A stretch of DNA of 64,000 bases from Bacillus cabrialesii (GCF_004124315.2 NZ_CP096889.1:1037001-1101000), one strand, 5' to 3'; positions 42,012-50,611 are shown, counted from the stretch's first letter. Numbers and translations are program-made. Notes: a model not told the origin generated them from the letters alone.

Positions 42012-43373
42012 TTACGAAGGCCACAGCGCGTCATGGGAGGTGATCGCCTTCTCAGATAGATATGACGCGTATTCAAAGCTTCTTCGTTTTGTCAGAGAAT
42101 CAACATGATGCAAATTCGGATGAGAAAAAATACTGCGCCCCGGGCGAGAATTCGCTTCAAACATCCATACTTTACCGTTCTGATCAATGCCAAAATCGAA
42201 ACCGATCTCCCCGATAAACCCTTCGATATGATCGTGAAGCACATGGCTTGCCGTCAGTGCCGCAGCAGAAAGCTTTTTAATGACCTCAATTCTTTCAGCG
42301 GGATCATCATATACTTCCGCAAGTGTTTTTACAGATCCGCCATTAGATAGATGTGTTGTAATGCTGTTTTCTCCAGAAATTTTTACGGCTATTGCTGTTA
42401 CAGTCCATTTTCCTTTTCTGTTCTTATTGGTATGGACACGAAAATCAGCTGGTTTGCCTTGAAATTTGATTAGATCCACACCTTGCTGAATGAGAAAGTC
42501 GGATGGGTTGTGCTGTTTTTGAAACTCTGCCAGAAAAGCGGCGGCATCGGAATAATCAATTGAAGAAAACGTTTTGGCATCATTCGTATGTTTCACCGTC
42601 AGGCCATCGTCTGTTTTTGTCAGTTGATAAATGCCGGTGCCGAGTGCTCCGTTCGCCGGTTTGATATAGACTTTTTGGTATGCATCACAGAGTTCTGCAA
42701 TTCTCTCCACAGATGGTGTCAGCTCGGATTTCGGCAAAAAAGGGGCTGTTCTCGGATCTTTTTCGAGCAATTGATGAACGCTCCATTTATTGAAAAACGT
42801 TTTATTAAACCATGGGATTTGATATTCATCAATCAGCCTCTTTTTTGTATGCTGCAAGAGAAGCGAATCTTCGATCTTTCTGTTCGGCAAACGGTCATAA
42901 ACAACGTTCGGCAGCGGGACGATTTTTTTCTCCCAGCCGTCTTCCCTATAAAGGAGCCCCTCAATCGTTCCTTCCTCCCAATTGATTTGGTGCGCGCCAA
43001 AAATGAAGCAGTAGCCTCCCGCTTGCTCATGTAACGTGACAAGCTTAGAAAAAAAGAGGGAACGATCCTTAAAAGGCCGCTCAAGAGATACGGTAAACCC
43101 CGCCGTAAAGATGCCGATTAACGGCCCGATATGCACTGTATGATCATGAATCAAAATGTCTGCCCTGCTTCGGTGGGGAAGCAAAAGCTCATGGAACAGA
43201 TTTTCAGAAAGAAGCACGGTTTGTTCCAGATGCCGTCTGTAAGAAATGTGGCATCTGACAACCTTCGTCCCGAACGCGGCATGCAAAAGTCCGGATCGCT
43301 TCAGCGAAGAGGGCAGAAACAGGGTATTTTCACTGGTTTTGTCTATGCCGATCAAAAACCGTTTATGATTCAC
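42012..43373 (-). CDS. yheD: YheD, YheC/YheD-family ATP-grasp-like spore protein
   Basis: 453 residues. The C-terminal half (about 200-440) has ATP-grasp features: KVYIKPANGALGTGIYQL (nucleotide-binding lysine and glycine loop), DFRVHTNKNRKGKWTVTAIAVKI and a metal-binding IGEIGFDFGIDQNGKVWMFEANSRPGRS. The family is linked to the endospore coat, but no reaction is established. ATP-grasp enzymes usually join a carboxylate to an amine, so a peptide-modifying role is plausible. It overlaps yheC by 11 bp and is its paralog. Confidence 0.9.
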   Translation of the reverse strand: MNHKRFLIGIDKTSENTLFLPSSLKRSGLLHAAFGTKVVRCHISYRRHLEQTVLLSENLFHELLLPHRSRADILIHDHTVHIGPLIGIFTAGFTVSLERPFKDRSLFFSKLVTLHEQAGGYCFIFGAHQINWEEGTIEGLLYREDGWEKKIVPLPNVVYDRLPNRKIEDSLLLQHTKKRLIDEYQIPWFNKTFFNKWSVHQLLEKDPRTAPFLPKSELTPSVERIAELCDAYQKVYIKPANGALGTGIYQLTKTDDGLTVKHTNDAKTFSSIDYSDAAAFLAEFQKQHNPSDFLIQQGVDLIKFQGKPADFRVHTNKNRKGKWTVTAIAVKISGENSITTHLSNGGSVKTLAEVYDDPAERIEVIKKLSAAALTASHVLHDHIEGFIGEIGFDFGIDQNGKVWMFEANSRPGRSIFSHPNLHHVDSLTKRRSFEYASYLSEKAITSHDALWPS

Positions 43374-44454
43374 GCGGAAGAACTCCTTTCTGGCTTTGCT
43401 CAGAAAACAGATATTGGCATCGTTTTAGGGGACAAGTGTATAGCTGTTCTTTTTGCTCGGGAGAGACTCGCAGGATTGACTTCCTGCCCGGTTTGGAGTT
43501 GATATCCAAAATCCAAATTCTCCCGTCCTTCGCAAGGCATATATCGAGACCGAGTTCAAACAAAGGTCCGTAGCGCTCGTCAAGATAATACGGAACTGAC
43601 TGGGTAATCGAGAACACGTCATCAAGTAAAACCACTTGCTGTTTTTTCGGTATATCTTCAAACCATGAATCGAATGTCAGCGCATCAGATCCGCCTGACA
43701 AATTGGCCAGCAGCCCGTGTTTGTATCCGCGTCTCACGGCCTTTCCGACAGTATTCCATTCACTTGATTCGTTTTTTTCCATGAACAAGCGGATATCGCA
43801 CGGATATTGTTCCTTATCTTGAATATTTAAATAAGGCTGAAGCAAATATTGATGCTGAAGCACTTTTTTGCACCATGTTTTAAAAGAAGCCTGGTTGGAA
43901 AAGGTTTTTGTCTGCTTATCCTTTCCGATGTGATACGTGGCGGTGATGTTTTTCTTGCCCAGCTCCAAAAGAATCACGCCTCTGCCTCCCGCGCCGAACG
44001 CCGGTTTTAAGATACAGGCTTTTTCTTTGGATAAGAAGGAATGGATTTGTTCATAGCGGCTCACTTTCGTCGTTTCCGGAATATAAGGGTTGATCACAGC
44101 GTGCTGCTGCAGATCTTGAAAGACGGTCCATTTATCGGGAAGGCCCCGCCCGATGAATTCCGTTTTCGGATATTTTTTGAGCCACTCAACGATCGGTTTT
44201 GCTTTTTGGGATTGTGAATCCTTGCCGTAAAAACAACGGTCATAAATATAATCTGGAATCGCCATTTCAGTTTCGTTCCATGTGCTGCTGGCCGAATGAT
44301 AGGCTGATGCTTTGACACGCAGGGTGTCAGGTGAAATATCAAACGGTGTAAACCGGATGAAGCGAATGCCGAATTCGGGTGCTCTTTTGGCCAATTCTGC
44401 GGAATAGTCCGCTTCGTGCTGGCGGGATAAGGACATAAAACCAAGTGTTATCAT
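43363..44454 (-). CDS. yheC: YheC, YheC/YheD-family ATP-grasp-like spore protein
   Basis: 363 residues from the ATG at 44454 after AAAGGGGGAG. Same family as YheD: CILKPAFGAGGRGVILLELG, PCDIRLFMEKNESSEWNTVGKAVRRG and LGLDICLAKDGRIWILDINSKPGRKS. It lacks the extra N-terminal module of YheD. Both genes form one unit in the order yheC-yheD, presumably made during sporulation. A hairpin and a 21-bp palindrome lie upstream, between yheC and the divergent yheB. Confidence 0.9.
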   Translation of the reverse strand: MITLGFMSLSRQHEADYSAELAKRAPEFGIRFIRFTPFDISPDTLRVKASAYHSASSTWNETEMAIPDYIYDRCFYGKDSQSQKAKPIVEWLKKYPKTEFIGRGLPDKWTVFQDLQQHAVINPYIPETTKVSRYEQIHSFLSKEKACILKPAFGAGGRGVILLELGKKNITATYHIGKDKQTKTFSNQASFKTWCKKVLQHQYLLQPYLNIQDKEQYPCDIRLFMEKNESSEWNTVGKAVRRGYKHGLLANLSGGSDALTFDSWFEDIPKKQQVVLLDDVFSITQSVPYYLDERYGPLFELGLDICLAKDGRIWILDINSKPGRKSILRVSPEQKEQLYTCPLKRCQYLFSEQSQKGVLPRES

Positions 44455-44539
44455 GGTGAGACTCCCCCTTTTATTCAAAAGCTGCCGGCGGGTGTCAGCA
44501 GCTTTACGCTAAATACATGTAAGACGAACGCAGCTGACG

Positions 44540-44560
44540 GTATTCTACTTTACAGAATAC
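44540..44560. promoter_or_regulatory. 21-bp palindrome between yheC and yheB
   Basis: GTATTCT-N7-AGAATAC is a perfect inverted repeat in the 268-bp divergent gap. It looks like a binding site for a dimeric regulator, but no known consensus was recognised. The rest of the gap holds a hairpin (about 44479-44507) and AT-rich promoter-like sequence. Confidence 0.4.
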
Positions 44561-44722
44561 GATTCTCCACCTTGCCCTATTCCAAAAGAACAAGCTGATT
44601 TTCTGACAACAGGAATTTGTCTCCTCGTTTGCTAAGTGATTGCATCAGCCTCTATAATACGAATAGGTACATCATCTATATGAAAAAAAAGTTGGAGCAC
44701 AGATGGAGGAAGATGAATAGGA

Positions 44723-45856
44723 ATGGGTATTGCAGGAACCTTTATTTTTATGATCGTGATCGGCGCCGCCATTGGCGCGGTGACCAATCATTTAGCAATT
44801 CAAATGCTATTTAGGCCTTATAAGGCGTACTATTTGTTTGGAAAACGAGTCCCTTTTACACCAGGGCTGATTCCGAGAAGACGGGATGAACTGGCAAAAC
44901 AAATGGGACTGATGGTCGTTAATCATCTCTTAACACCTGAAGGCATTAAAAAGCGGCTTGTCTCTGATACAGCCAAAACGCAGGCTCTTCAGATCGGGGA
45001 ACAGCTGATTCAAAAACTGTCGCTTTCTAAAATGACAGTAAAAGAAGCGCTGGAAAAAGCCGGAGTGAAACGTCCTGACGAAGCTGCAGACGCATGGATC
45101 AGCAACTGGACGGATGATAAGCTGAACGAGCTTTTCCGCCAATACGGGCACCAATCGTTAAAAGAGCTGCTGCCTTTGGAAGTGCAGGAAAAGCTTGAGG
45201 AAAAGATCCCGATGATCTCAGGATATATATTGTCACGCAGTGTCAGTTATTTTGAAAGTGATGAAGGAAAAATCCGTCTCGGCAATATGATTGATGACTT
45301 CTTAAAAGAGCGGGGCATGCTTGGAAGCATGGTGCAGATGTTTCTCGGCAATTCAAGCCTTGCGGACCGCGTGCTGCCGGAGCTGCTGAAGTTTTTGCGG
45401 AATGAGGAAACAAATAAATTGCTTTCGGATCTCTTAAAAAACGAATGGGGCAAGCTGAGGGAGTATACGTTTAATGAAGCGGACGAAAAATGGAATGCAA
45501 AGGCGCTCATTTTCAGCTTGAAGCGTAGCGTGCTGCAAACATTTTCGACTGCTCCTTTCTTCGACAATACGATTGGCGCGCTTGCCGTCCGCTATGAATC
45601 TGAGCTGACCCGGCAAATGCTGCCGGCACTGTTAGACAAATTGCTTGAAGGGGTTTCGGCCAATCTTGAAAGTGTCTTAAAACGGATGCGCCTAGAGGAA
45701 ATCGTCAAGGAGCAGGTGGATCAGTTCCCGGTGCAGCGTCTTGAAGAAATGGTGCTGTCCATTTCCAAAAAAGAATTTAAAATGATTACCTATTTGGGAG
45801 GCCTTCTGGGGGGAATCATAGGTGCGATTCAAGCACTGTTTGTCACCCTTTTTTAA
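44723..45856 (+). CDS. yheB: YheB, DUF445 membrane protein
   Basis: 377 residues from ATG 44723 with GGAAG-type site. One N-terminal helix (about 3-24, FIFMIVIGAAIGAVTNHLAI) and one C-terminal helix (about 352-376) flank a long, charged, helical domain. The motif TNHLAIQMLFRPYKAYYLFG after the first helix is the DUF445 signature. Localisation at the membrane is clear, function unknown. Followed by yheA after 92 bp. Confidence 0.9.
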   Translation: MGIAGTFIFMIVIGAAIGAVTNHLAIQMLFRPYKAYYLFGKRVPFTPGLIPRRRDELAKQMGLMVVNHLLTPEGIKKRLVSDTAKTQALQIGEQLIQKLSLSKMTVKEALEKAGVKRPDEAADAWISNWTDDKLNELFRQYGHQSLKELLPLEVQEKLEEKIPMISGYILSRSVSYFESDEGKIRLGNMIDDFLKERGMLGSMVQMFLGNSSLADRVLPELLKFLRNEETNKLLSDLLKNEWGKLREYTFNEADEKWNAKALIFSLKRSVLQTFSTAPFFDNTIGALAVRYESELTRQMLPALLDKLLEGVSANLESVLKRMRLEEIVKEQVDQFPVQRLEEMVLSISKKEFKMITYLGGLLGGIIGAIQALFVTLF

Positions 45857-45948
45857 GAGAAAATGGTTTTCGATTAATGAAAGGAGCTCCATAGTCTGTT
45901 ATAGTGGAGTGGTATGTCAAACGGCAATGATGAAAGGAGCTATTCACA

Positions 45949-46302
45949 ATGGCTGTTAATTTTTATGATGTAGCATATGATCTTGAAAATGCATTACGCG
46001 GGAGCGAAGAGTTCACCCGTTTAAAAAACCTTTATGATGAAGTGAACGCAGATGAATCAGCGAAGCGCATGTTCGAAAACTTCCGCGACGTGCAGCTTAG
46101 ACTCCAGCAAAAACAAATGGCAGGAGAAGAAATTACACAAGAAGAAGTGACGCAGGCTCAAAAAACAGTTGCGCTTGTACAGCAGCACGAAAAAATTTCT
46201 CAACTGATGGAAGCGGAGCAGCGCATGAGCATGCTGATCGGCGAATTGAACAAAATCATTATGAAGCCTTTAGAAGAGCTTTACGGCAGTGTCGAAGGCT
46301 AA
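45949..46302 (+). CDS. yheA: YheA, YlbF/YmcA-family protein
   Basis: 117 residues, all-helical. It starts MAVNFYDVAYDLENALRGSE and is rich in Glu/Gln, with heptad-like spacing suggesting helical bundles. Related to YlbF and YmcA, partners of RNase Y in RNA maturation and biofilm control, but YheA itself has no assigned role. AAAGGAG precedes the ATG. Confidence 0.9.
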   Translation: MAVNFYDVAYDLENALRGSEEFTRLKNLYDEVNADESAKRMFENFRDVQLRLQQKQMAGEEITQEEVTQAQKTVALVQQHEKISQLMEAEQRMSMLIGELNKIIMKPLEELYGSVEG

Positions 46303-46308
46303 TCACCA

Positions 46309-46338
46309 AAATCCCTTCTTTTACAAGAAGGGATTTTT
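46309..46338. terminator. Bidirectional terminator yheA/yhaZ
   Basis: 12-bp perfect stem AAATCCCTTCTT/AAGAAGGGATTT with a TTAC loop. Confidence 0.9.
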
Positions 46339-46345
46339 TATTCAT

Positions 46346-47419
46346 TCAGCAAACTTCGACATCCACAGAACCTTTTGCCTCTCCATTGATGATCACAGAT
46401 AATGTATGAATTCCTTTGTAATGTTTTCTGGTTGTTAGATCCTTAAAGGAATGATTTTTTTTGTATGACTTGGTTTCATTTTTTCGTATGTTTGTTTCTG
46501 TTATTTTAAATACCTTTTGATGGCGCTGGCCTCTTGCTTTCACGAAATCAATTGCATACTCAATTCTAACTTTTTGATCCCTCTCTGAATGAATATAAAA
46601 AGAAAATTCAAGGGTTTCGCCAATGGGTATACAACTGGATTGACATGTGAAATCACGCAATTGTATCGAATCAGCATTTTCATAACCAAAAAGCGCTAAA
46701 GCCTGTTTATCACCTTTTTTTAATAAGGTTCGATAGGCGTGTTTGATGATCCAATCGGTTTGGGGATGTGTTCCGTACCATTGATCAGCAACTTTTTTCA
46801 GCAATTGAGGATGCGTTTTTGAAATATCATTAAGGTTGTTGGCCACGCTTTTCCTTACATACAGGGACTCATCCTGCATCAGCTTTTCAAGGACCGGCAG
46901 AATGGGAGAAGGGTCCGATTGTAAAGCGGGTATCGATTTTCCCCATGGCAGGCGGGGCCTGCTTCCTTCGCTCGCAAGTCTTCTCACGTGTTCATTTTCA
47001 TGCTCTGACCATGCAAGCAGTTGCGCCATCATTTTTTCTTGATCTAAAAGCAAAAAAGGCCTCACGGCAAATTCTGAGGTAGAATATTGCGTAAAGTACT
47101 CCAATGCTTTTATTGACTCTTCCCAGTGCGCTAACCCGTACTGTTCCACATAATCAGGGAATAGAATTCCGCTGAGTCCTTTAAAATGAGGAGCTGCATC
47201 CTGTAAAATTGCGAGCGCTTCACCGTACTGTTTTGGCAGTGTTTCGTATAAGGATGCTGTAATGCGGCGCATCCGCTCTTTTAACGCGAGTTCAGGCCAA
47301 TCTTCCTGCTGCAATTGTTCTTCAAACCTGTCTTGGTTAAAATCAGGACTAGATGCCTTTACATGGTGTATCAATCGAGATATCAGTTCTTCATTGTATA
47401 TATCTTTTAAATCAGCCAT
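46346..47419 (-). CDS. yhaZ: YhaZ, DNA alkylation repair (HEAT-repeat) protein
   Basis: 357 residues from the ATG at 47419, the length of the B. subtilis homolog; the longer frame to 47503 has no ribosome site. Alpha-helical HEAT-like repeats occur throughout (for example LEKLMQDESLYVRKSVANNLNDISKTHPQLL, about 183-213), with WIIKHAYRTLLKKGDKQAL typical of AlkC-like DNA glycosylases. The C-terminal 110 residues form an immunoglobulin-like beta domain as seen in some AlkC proteins. Probably excises alkylated bases. Confidence 0.87.
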   Translation of the reverse strand: MADLKDIYNEELISRLIHHVKASSPDFNQDRFEEQLQQEDWPELALKERMRRITASLYETLPKQYGEALAILQDAAPHFKGLSGILFPDYVEQYGLAHWEESIKALEYFTQYSTSEFAVRPFLLLDQEKMMAQLLAWSEHENEHVRRLASEGSRPRLPWGKSIPALQSDPSPILPVLEKLMQDESLYVRKSVANNLNDISKTHPQLLKKVADQWYGTHPQTDWIIKHAYRTLLKKGDKQALALFGYENADSIQLRDFTCQSSCIPIGETLEFSFYIHSERDQKVRIEYAIDFVKARGQRHQKVFKITETNIRKNETKSYKKNHSFKDLTTRKHYKGIHTLSVIINGEAKGSVDVEVC

Positions 47420-47558
47420 CTGACCACCGCTTTTTTCGTTTATGATTAATATTATATGGGAATGTACGTTCTGAATCAAGTGTTCGAATCCAAAAATTAA
47501 CAATGGATCCTACCTCGGATATACATCATTTTGTTACTTTTTTTAGTTAAAAAAACCC

Positions 47559-47587
47559 TTGTCATCAGCGGAGAAAACTGAGATAAT
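47559..47587 (+). promoter_or_regulatory. SigA-type promoter of candidate RNA upstream of yhaX
   Basis: TTGTCA (47559-47564), exactly 17 nt, GATAAT (47582-47587). Predicted start near 47594. Confidence 0.7.
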
Positions 47588-47593
47588 ACTCAT

Positions 47594-47824
47594 TGAAAGC
47601 GCCTACACTTACCTGATTTCAAATGGATACGGTCGCATATCATGCCGTTATATAGAGGGGATAAGCAACAGAGAGTAAGTGTTCGGAGCGCATCAACGGT
47701 CAAACAAGGGGTTCCTGATACATGATTTTTCGTAAATCGAAATAACGATATTAGGGAGAATGGCTGCTTCGATCGTATCCTATCATTATGCCAAACATAA
47801 AGTCTGCTGAGCCAGGCTTTTTTT
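47594..47824 (+). ncRNA. Candidate structured RNA between yhaZ and yhaX
   Basis: A promoter at 47559-47587 and a terminator at 47800-47824 frame about 230 nt with no credible coding sequence. The 5' half folds by a long-range stem: GCGC (47599-47602) with GCGC (47688-47691) and ACACTTAC (47605-47612) with GTAAGTGT (47675-47682). It encloses a smaller hairpin (ACGG…CCGT around 47630-47648). The 3' part has further pairings (ATCGAA/TTCGAT; ACGAT/ATCGT). It could be a trans-acting small RNA or a cis-acting leader that ends before yhaX. It accounts for most of the 489-bp gap. Confidence 0.55.
47800..47824 (+). terminator. Terminator 84 nt upstream of yhaX
   Basis: AAGTCTG (47800-47806) pairs with CAGGCTT (47813-47819) with one G·T pair, then a run of seven T. 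It lies downstream of a structured region and of a SigA-type promoter. Confidence 0.7.
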
Positions 47825-47908
47825 GCTTTCCGGAAAAGGTTGTTCTAAACACAGAGACAGGGTCATATCCTATACACAAGTACAGTCATCAAGGAGGGGG
47901 ACATCTCT

Positions 47909-48775
47909 GTGTCAAAACAATTGCTTGCCTTAAATATAGATGGAGCGCTGCTTCGGTCGAACGGAAAAATTCATCAGGCAACGAAAGACGCGATTGAATA
48001 TGTTAAGAAAAAAGGGATTTACGTCACACTCGTGACGAACCGCCATTTTCGTTCAGCGCAGAAAATAGCTAAATCGCTGAAGCTTGATGCCAAGCTGATC
48101 ACCCATAGCGGGGCATACATCGCTGAGAAAATAGACACCCCGTTTTTTGAAAAACGAATTTCCGACGATCACACCTTTAACATTGTTCAAGTGCTGGAGA
48201 GCTACCAATGCAATATTCGGCTTCTTCACGAGAAGTATTCCATCGGAAACAAGAAAAAGGTAAATTCTAATTTATTAGGAAAAGCACTCATTCATCCGTC
48301 CGATCCGATCTTTTATCCAGTCCAGTTCGTTGAATCATTAAGCGACCTTCTTATGGATGAGCCGGTGAGCGCGCCTGTCATCGAAGTGTACACGGAGCAT
48401 GATATTCAGGATGACATTACAGAAACGATCACGAAAGCCTTTCCTGCGGTTGACGTGATTCGCGTAAACGATGAGAAGCTGAATATCGTCCCGAAAGGTG
48501 TCTCGAAGGAAGCGGGGCTGGCGCTCGTCGCTTCAGAGCTCGGACTGACTATGGATGATGTCGTGGCCATCGGTCATCAGTATGATGATCTCCCGATGAT
48601 TGAACTTGCCGGCCTTGGGGTAGCGATGGGGAACGCCGCTCCGGAGATTAAGAGAAAGGCCGATTGGGTCACAAGGTCCAATGATGAGCAAGGTGTCGCT
48701 TATATGATGAAGGAATATTTCCGAATGCAGCAGAGAAAAGGGTTTCTGGATAAGTTCCACATGAAACGTGTGTAA
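47909..48775 (+). CDS. yhaX: YhaX, Cof-type HAD-family phosphatase
   Basis: 288 residues from a GTG with AAGGAGGGGG upstream. HAD IIB layout: motif I is LALNIDGALLRSNG (about 6-19), motif II VTLVTNRHFRSA, and motif IV VAIGHQYDDLPMIELAGLGVAMGNA (about 217-241). In motif I the usual DXDXT/V reads N-I-D-G, so the nucleophilic first Asp is replaced by Asn, which may lower or abolish phosphatase activity. B. subtilis YhaX is a SigE-dependent sporulation protein of the Cof family. Confidence 0.88.
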   Translation: MSKQLLALNIDGALLRSNGKIHQATKDAIEYVKKKGIYVTLVTNRHFRSAQKIAKSLKLDAKLITHSGAYIAEKIDTPFFEKRISDDHTFNIVQVLESYQCNIRLLHEKYSIGNKKKVNSNLLGKALIHPSDPIFYPVQFVESLSDLLMDEPVSAPVIEVYTEHDIQDDITETITKAFPAVDVIRVNDEKLNIVPKGVSKEAGLALVASELGLTMDDVVAIGHQYDDLPMIELAGLGVAMGNAAPEIKRKADWVTRSNDEQGVAYMMKEYFRMQQRKGFLDKFHMKRV

Positions 48776-48815
48776 AAAAAGCCGCTCGCGCCCTGACAGG
48801 TGCGGCGGCTTTTTT
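48774..48815 (+). terminator. Terminator of yhaX
   Basis: AAAAAAGCCGC paired with GCGGCTTTTTT and an inner CGCC/GGTG stem. Confidence 0.85.
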
Positions 48816-48887
48816 GCCGGATTGATTTTAGCGGTTTATTTCTGTACACTAAAGAAAGTTTTGAATCTGATAAATTAGGTGATGAAG

Positions 48888-50393
48888 TTGCAAATTAAAA
48901 TAGAAGGCATCCATGATGACCGCCTGCATCGGCCTCTGCAAAATATTGCAAATTTGTTTTATGAAGAGTGCGAGCTGTTGTACGGCGGAGAGGAGCCCGC
49001 AGATGTTGTCATTTCTTTAGCGTTGTCACAAACGGATGAGCATGTGACGGTTTCGGGAGAAGTGAAGGGTACTGGCATAAAGGAACAGCATACAAAAATT
49101 TTTTCTCCTGGCATGACTGAAAAAGAAGCTTTTAAGCAAGTGAAAAACACAATTTCTTATGTGTATCTCAATCTTCTTCAGGCGAATACGGGCATTACAC
49201 AGAAGTGGGGAATCCTGACAGGAATCCGGCCGACAAAGCTGCTTCATAAAAAGCTGCAAAGCGGGATGCCGAAGGAGCAAGCGCATGCTGAGTTGAAAAA
49301 AGACTATTTAATTCATGATGAAAAAATCATGCTAATGCAGGAAATTGTTGACCGTCAGCTGGCGGCAGTTCCGGATTTGTACCGAGTAAAGGATGAAGTC
49401 AGCATTTATATCGGCATTCCGTTCTGCCCGACAAAATGCGCGTATTGCACATTCCCTGCGTATGCCATCCAAGGGCAGGCGGGCAGAGTCGGCTCATTCC
49501 TATGGGGGCTGCATTACGAAATGCAGAAGATCGGTGAATGGCTGAAGGAGCATGATGTTAAGGTTACAACCATTTACTTTGGCGGCGGGACGCCGACAAG
49601 CATTACAGCGGAGGAGATGGATCTGCTGTATGAAGAAATGGTTCGCTCCTTTCCGGATGTGAAAAATATTCGCGAGATTACGGTGGAGGCCGGCCGCCCT
49701 GACACGATTACGGAAGAAAAACTGGCCGTTTTAAACAAATATGACATTGACCGGATCAGCATCAACCCGCAATCCTATGAAAACGAAACGCTAAAGGCGA
49801 TCGGGCGGCACCATACAGTTGAAGAGACCATTGAGAAATATCATCTGTCACGCCAGCACGGCATGAATAATATCAACATGGACCTGATTATCGGTTTGCC
49901 CGGGGAAGGCGTGAAAGAGTTCAGACACAGCCTTTCAGAAACGGAAAAGCTGATGCCGGAATCACTCACTGTTCATACCCTTTCCTTTAAACGGGCGTCA
50001 GAGATGACGAGAAACAAGCATAAGTACAAAGTCGCCGGCAGGGAAGAGGTTTCTCAAATGATGGATGACGCTGTAGCTTGGACGAAAGAGCATGGGTACG
50101 TGCCTTATTATTTATACCGCCAGAAAAATATTCTTGGAAACCTTGAAAATGTCGGGTACTCTTTACCGGGACAAGAAAGCATCTACAACATCATGATTAT
50201 GGAAGAGGTACAGACGATTATCGGCATCGGCTGCGGCGCGGCAAGTAAATTTATTGACCGGGATACAGGGAAAATCACGCACTTTGCCAATCCGAAAGAT
50301 CCGAAATCGTACAATGAGCGCTTTGAGCACTATACGGACGAAAAGATCAAATATTTAGAGCAGATTTTTGAGAAAACGACAAAGCAGCGCTGA
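48888..50393 (+). CDS. hemZ: HemZ, radical-SAM coproporphyrinogen dehydrogenase-like protein
   Basis: 501 residues from the TTG at 48888 with AGGTGA 6 nt upstream; in-frame starts at 48879 or 48882 are too close to that site. The radical-SAM cluster motif is FCPTKCAYCTF (about 179-189, CX3CX2C), with FGGGTPTS and VEAGRPDTITEE following. HemZ is related to anaerobic coproporphyrinogen oxidase HemN of haem synthesis, but its exact role in B. subtilis is unsettled. Its stop codon lies inside a hairpin that is repeated beyond an inserted repeat element. Confidence 0.92.
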   Translation: MQIKIEGIHDDRLHRPLQNIANLFYEECELLYGGEEPADVVISLALSQTDEHVTVSGEVKGTGIKEQHTKIFSPGMTEKEAFKQVKNTISYVYLNLLQANTGITQKWGILTGIRPTKLLHKKLQSGMPKEQAHAELKKDYLIHDEKIMLMQEIVDRQLAAVPDLYRVKDEVSIYIGIPFCPTKCAYCTFPAYAIQGQAGRVGSFLWGLHYEMQKIGEWLKEHDVKVTTIYFGGGTPTSITAEEMDLLYEEMVRSFPDVKNIREITVEAGRPDTITEEKLAVLNKYDIDRISINPQSYENETLKAIGRHHTVEETIEKYHLSRQHGMNNINMDLIIGLPGEGVKEFRHSLSETEKLMPESLTVHTLSFKRASEMTRNKHKYKVAGREEVSQMMDDAVAWTKEHGYVPYYLYRQKNILGNLENVGYSLPGQESIYNIMIMEEVQTIIGIGCGAASKFIDRDTGKITHFANPKDPKSYNERFEHYTDEKIKYLEQIFEKTTKQR

Positions 50394-50611
50394 TCACAGT
50401 GCTGCTTTCAGCGTGTCGATAAACCCTCGCATTCGTTGTCAGGTCTGTGCGTCGGTGCTCACGAATTAGAACATTCGCTGTGCTCCGATGCTCGTCCTTC
50501 CTAGACTTCAAGGGTTTTCAATCACGCTGAAAAGATGACAAAATCCTAAAACTAAACCGTTTTAGGATTTTGTCAACAATATGAAAGCAGCGCTGATCAC
50601 AGTGCTGCTTT
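50381..50611 (+). repeat. Repeat element copy B, flanked by duplicated hemZ terminator
   Basis: The 125-bp core 50407-50531 is the counterpart of 20088-20212 (114 of 125 bases identical). Core ends TTCAGCGTG/CACGCTGAA and AAACCCT/AGGGTTT are inverted repeats. It is followed by a perfect 16-bp hairpin (50537-50552 with 50559-50574) unlike the hairpin at the same place in copy A. The unit is bracketed by two exact 28-bp copies of the hemZ terminator hairpin (50381-50408 and 50584-50611), a period of 203 bp. Only the right copy has a T-run. Confidence 0.88.

Noticed and set aside
43131..43502. Plus-strand frame within yheD/yheC
   Set aside because: Antisense shadow without ribosome site.
47788..47997. 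69-codon frame upstream of yhaX
   Set aside because: It crosses the terminator at 47800-47824 and the yhaX start region and has no ribosome site.
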